Source of the DNA: an uncultured Flavobacteriales bacterium
GTDB taxonomy: Bacteria > Bacteroidota > Bacteroidia > CAIKAF01
Assembly: GCA_903837495.1 (NCBI GenBank)
Contig: CAILUT010000031.1
Coordinates: 1-64,000 of the forward strand
Direction of reading: 5' to 3'
DNA: 64,000 nucleotides
A program made the position numbers and the translations under genes. Each line of letters begins with the position of its first letter. The first letter of the stretch is position 1. Positions 62,202-64,000 of this stretch are shown here, piece by piece. The notes beneath the pieces were generated by a model. That model had not been told where the DNA came from. It searched no databases and saw only the letters and a program-made list of their open reading frames with translations.

Positions 62202-62715
62202 TTATTCCTGCACCATAAATTTGCTGAGGCCAACCTGATCTCCCTGATTTAAAATCAAGGTGTACAGGTCTGCAGCCAGCGTTTTTGACGGAATGGTTAA
62301 GGCCTGCCTCCCAGCGCTGTAAATGCCTTCGCCGGAAAGCATGGTTTTGCCCTCGGCCCCCATTTAACCACAATTTAAGATTGCCCAAAGCGCCAAAATC
62401 AACAACTTGAAATTTAGCAGCAGTAGAAAACAACACATTCCCGGCACAACGGACCCGAATAAAATAAGTGTTTGGTGTTAAAATGGGCAAAAGGGTGTCG
62501 CGGCGGCTGGTTTGAACAGTTTGAGAAGTTTGAAAAAGGCTGTCGGTATCCCATTCCAAATCAAAAGTGCTGCAGGCAGAATATTGCCAACGCACAGCAA
62601 TTTGGCCTATGCCATGCACGGAAGCATTCAACGGATCCTCTAACAAAGGTCTTTGACTGCGCACAGAGCCAAATAAAAAGGTAAAAACAAAGAAAAAGGC
62701 CAAGAATGTCCGCAT
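62202..62715 (-). pseudogene. frameshifted T9SS-sorted secreted protein
   Basis: The reading frame starting at ATG 62715 encodes a signal peptide (MRTFLAFFFVFTFLFGSVRSQ) and one fibronectin/Ig-like domain. After LKLWLNG (about 62363) it loses sense and ends at 62188. In the neighbouring frame, the sequence continues GAEGKTMLSGEGIYSAG, then LYTLILNQGDQVGLSKFMVQ and stops at 62202-62204; this is a T9SS type A sorting tail. The break falls in a run of five C on the plus strand (about 62358-62362); deleting one base restores LWLNGAEGKT. Either a true frameshift or a base-calling error in a homopolymer. Confidence 0.75.
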
Positions 62716-62890
62716 TAGGTAAAATCTAGCGTAAAAGTACAAAAGAACCAGCATCAAATAGAGAAGGGTTGGATGGGTGATTGACGGGTTTTGAAAGTCA
62801 AAAATACAATTCAAGGGAAAATAAATTTGTGCTTAGCCACATGAAAACAACTTGAAAGTTGTAAAAACTATGAATTGTTTAAAAAACGAG

Positions 62891-62898
62891 TAAATTTG
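62891..62898 (+). promoter_or_regulatory. TAnnTTTG promoter element for the winged-helix regulator
   Basis: TAAATTTG lies 9 nt before ATG 62908. It makes the alternative TTG start at 62875 unlikely because that would place the element inside the gene. Confidence 0.5.
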
Positions 62899-62907
62899 TT
62901 GCTCAAT

Positions 62908-63438
62908 ATGATTGAAGGCCTCATCAGTTCCAAAACCCGAATCCGTTTGCTGGTCAAGTTCTTCTTGAACCCAGCCGTTACTGCCTACCTGCGGGAAATC
63001 GCTACCGAATTTGGGGAAAGCACCAACGGAATACGCTTGGAGCTAAACCGGTTAAGCGAAGCTGGGCTTTTGGAATCCGCACCCGAAGGCAAAACCATCC
63101 GATACAAAGCCAACCATGGGCATCCCCTTTTTCCGGAGCTGAAAGCCATCGTTGGCAAGTACACCGGCTTGGACGCCCTAGCTCAGCAGGTTTTTCAGCG
63201 GCTGGGCGAACTCCAAGCGGCCTATTTGGTGGGCGATTATGCCCAAGGGAAAGACAGCGGCATCATTGATGTGGTGCTGGTGGGCAAGGTGGACGAGGCG
63301 GCCCTAAACCAACTGGTTCAAAAAGCCGAAGCCCTGATTTCCCGTCGGATTCGCTGCTTAACCGTTAGTCCTCAGGAATGGCAAGCCTTGCTGGACAAAC
63401 GAACCTTTGAACGGCCCATGTTGGCCTGGTCGGCCTAA
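62908..63438 (+). CDS. winged-helix regulator with nucleotidyltransferase-like C-terminal domain
   Basis: This 176-residue protein has an ArsR-like winged helix (residues ~1-75: GLISSKTRIRLLVKFFLNP, LREIATEFGESTNGIRLELNRLSEAGLLES). A second domain (~82-165) reads AYLVGDYAQGKDSGIIDVVLVG, a degenerate form of the nucleotidyltransferase signature GS-x-A-x-G-x-D-x-D. The first Ser and second Asp are changed, so it is probably a sensor or inactive domain. It stands between two polysaccharide exporters and may regulate one of them; that is inferred from position. Confidence 0.82.
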   Translation: MIEGLISSKTRIRLLVKFFLNPAVTAYLREIATEFGESTNGIRLELNRLSEAGLLESAPEGKTIRYKANHGHPLFPELKAIVGKYTGLDALAQQVFQRLGELQAAYLVGDYAQGKDSGIIDVVLVGKVDEAALNQLVQKAEALISRRIRCLTVSPQEWQALLDKRTFERPMLAWSA

Positions 63439-63512
63439 GTTTCGCCGGCCTTTTTTAACCTGCCCTTTTGTTCCAAGAATTGGGACTCAAAGGGCGTAGC
63501 TGTGCAACATGC

Positions 63513-64000
63513 ATGTATAAAATAGAACCGCACCCCCCTTGGTATAAGCTCAACTTGAAGGAGCTTTGGACCTACCGAGATTTGATTTTGATTTTTGTAC
63601 GCCGGGACATTGTTTCCATGTACAAGCAGACCATCTTAGGCCCCCTTTGGTTTTTCTTGGCCCCCCTGTTCACGGTTTTAACCTTTACCTTGGTGTTTAA
63701 CCGAATTGCCGGGCTTAGCACCGATGGTTTGCCAGCCCCCCTGTTCTACCTGACGGGGACCACCCTTTGGAATTATTTTCAACAAAGTTTTTTAGGGGCT
63801 TCTGGCACCTTTGTTTCCAATGCCCAACTCTTTGGCAAGGTTTATTTTCCTAGGCTTGCAGCCCCCTTGGCATTGGTTGTTTCCAACCTGTTTAAGTTCT
63901 TTATACAATTTGGAATGCTGATGGTTTTTTGGACCTATTATTGGCAGCAAGGCCTTGTTGCCCCTTCGCTTAAAATGCTCTATTTGCCCTTGTTTTTGGT
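63513..64000 (+). CDS. wzm: second ABC-2 polysaccharide exporter permease (Wzm), truncated by the window edge
   Basis: The reading frame opens at ATG 63513 and runs past base 64000. The encoded start (WYKLNLKELWTYRDLILIFV, RRDIVSMYKQTILGPLWFFL, APLFTVLTFTLVFNRIAGL, LFGKVYFPRLAAPLALVVSN) aligns along its whole length with the Wzm at 57336. It is a paralogue, not a repeat of the same sequence, because many residues differ. It follows the winged-helix regulator by 74 bp. Its ATPase is expected just beyond the window. Confidence 0.93.
   Translation, partial: MYKIEPHPPWYKLNLKELWTYRDLILIFVRRDIVSMYKQTILGPLWFFLAPLFTVLTFTLVFNRIAGLSTDGLPAPLFYLTGTTLWNYFQQSFLGASGTFVSNAQLFGKVYFPRLAAPLALVVSNLFKFFIQFGMLMVFWTYYWQQGLVAPSLKMLYLPLFL

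Noticed and set aside
1-64000. tRNA, rRNA, transposase, integrase or phage genes
   Set aside because: None was recognised in the gaps or among the encoded proteins.

Overview
The window looks like a chromosome segment of a free-living Bacteroidota bacterium. Three signs point there: a type IX secretion (T9SS) sorting domain on one intact secreted protein and one broken one, many TAnnTTTG promoter elements typical of this phylum, and families common in it (DUF4293, Nqr complex, Ig-like lipoproteins with a PTGGP start). The organism cannot be named from the sequence alone. No rRNA, tRNA, phage, transposase or CRISPR array was seen.

Layout. 0-1.5 kb: 51-bp direct repeats, a SlyD-type prolyl isomerase and a small lipoprotein. 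2-10 kb: the sodium-pumping NADH:quinone reductase operon nqrABCDEF, ending in a free methionine sulfoxide reductase and an Ig-like lipoprotein. 10-13.4 kb: TolC-like channel, membrane-fusion lipoprotein and tsaB. 14-22.5 kb: DUF4293 protein, sucA-sucB, kbl-yicC-gmk and a short formyltransferase. 22.6-25.8 kb: two tandem secreted glycine-rich proteins with identical first halves. 25.9-32 kb: murF, queA, purQ, isocitrate dehydrogenase and an unknown protein. 32-37.4 kb: a surface-glycan cluster (three GT4 transferases and an AsnB-type amidotransferase). 37.7-52.7 kb: mfd, prs, a polytopic membrane protein, recX, Sua5/TsaC, pheT, a second membrane protein, a DUF1566 surface protein, a CNT nucleoside transporter and threonine aldolase. 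52.7-64 kb: a T9SS-sorted protein, then a second polysaccharide cluster (GT2, GT-C, Wzm, Wzt, FkbM, GT2, WbqC-like, a frameshifted T9SS substrate, a winged-helix regulator and the start of a second Wzm permease).

The most unusual signal is a family of eight GC-rich intergenic elements of about 140-160 bp (1.6, 13.4, 13.8, 18.7, 21.6, 28.4, 37.5 and 49.9 kb). They share a short core (GGCTCCnAAnGTCGCCTCC or its complement) and related ends. The arms on either side of the core have unrelated sequences from copy to copy, yet within each copy the two arms are complementary, and a second short helix changes in a compensated way. This covariation suggests a selected fold, either a structured RNA or a single-stranded-DNA mobile element. 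The elements lie in divergent, convergent and co-directional gaps alike, so they are not simply terminators.

Other points: a five-unit, 35-bp-period hairpin array after mfd; an 87-bp tandem repeat sharing a 20-mer with the left end of the window; and promoter elements so close to several start codons that the mRNAs would be almost leaderless.
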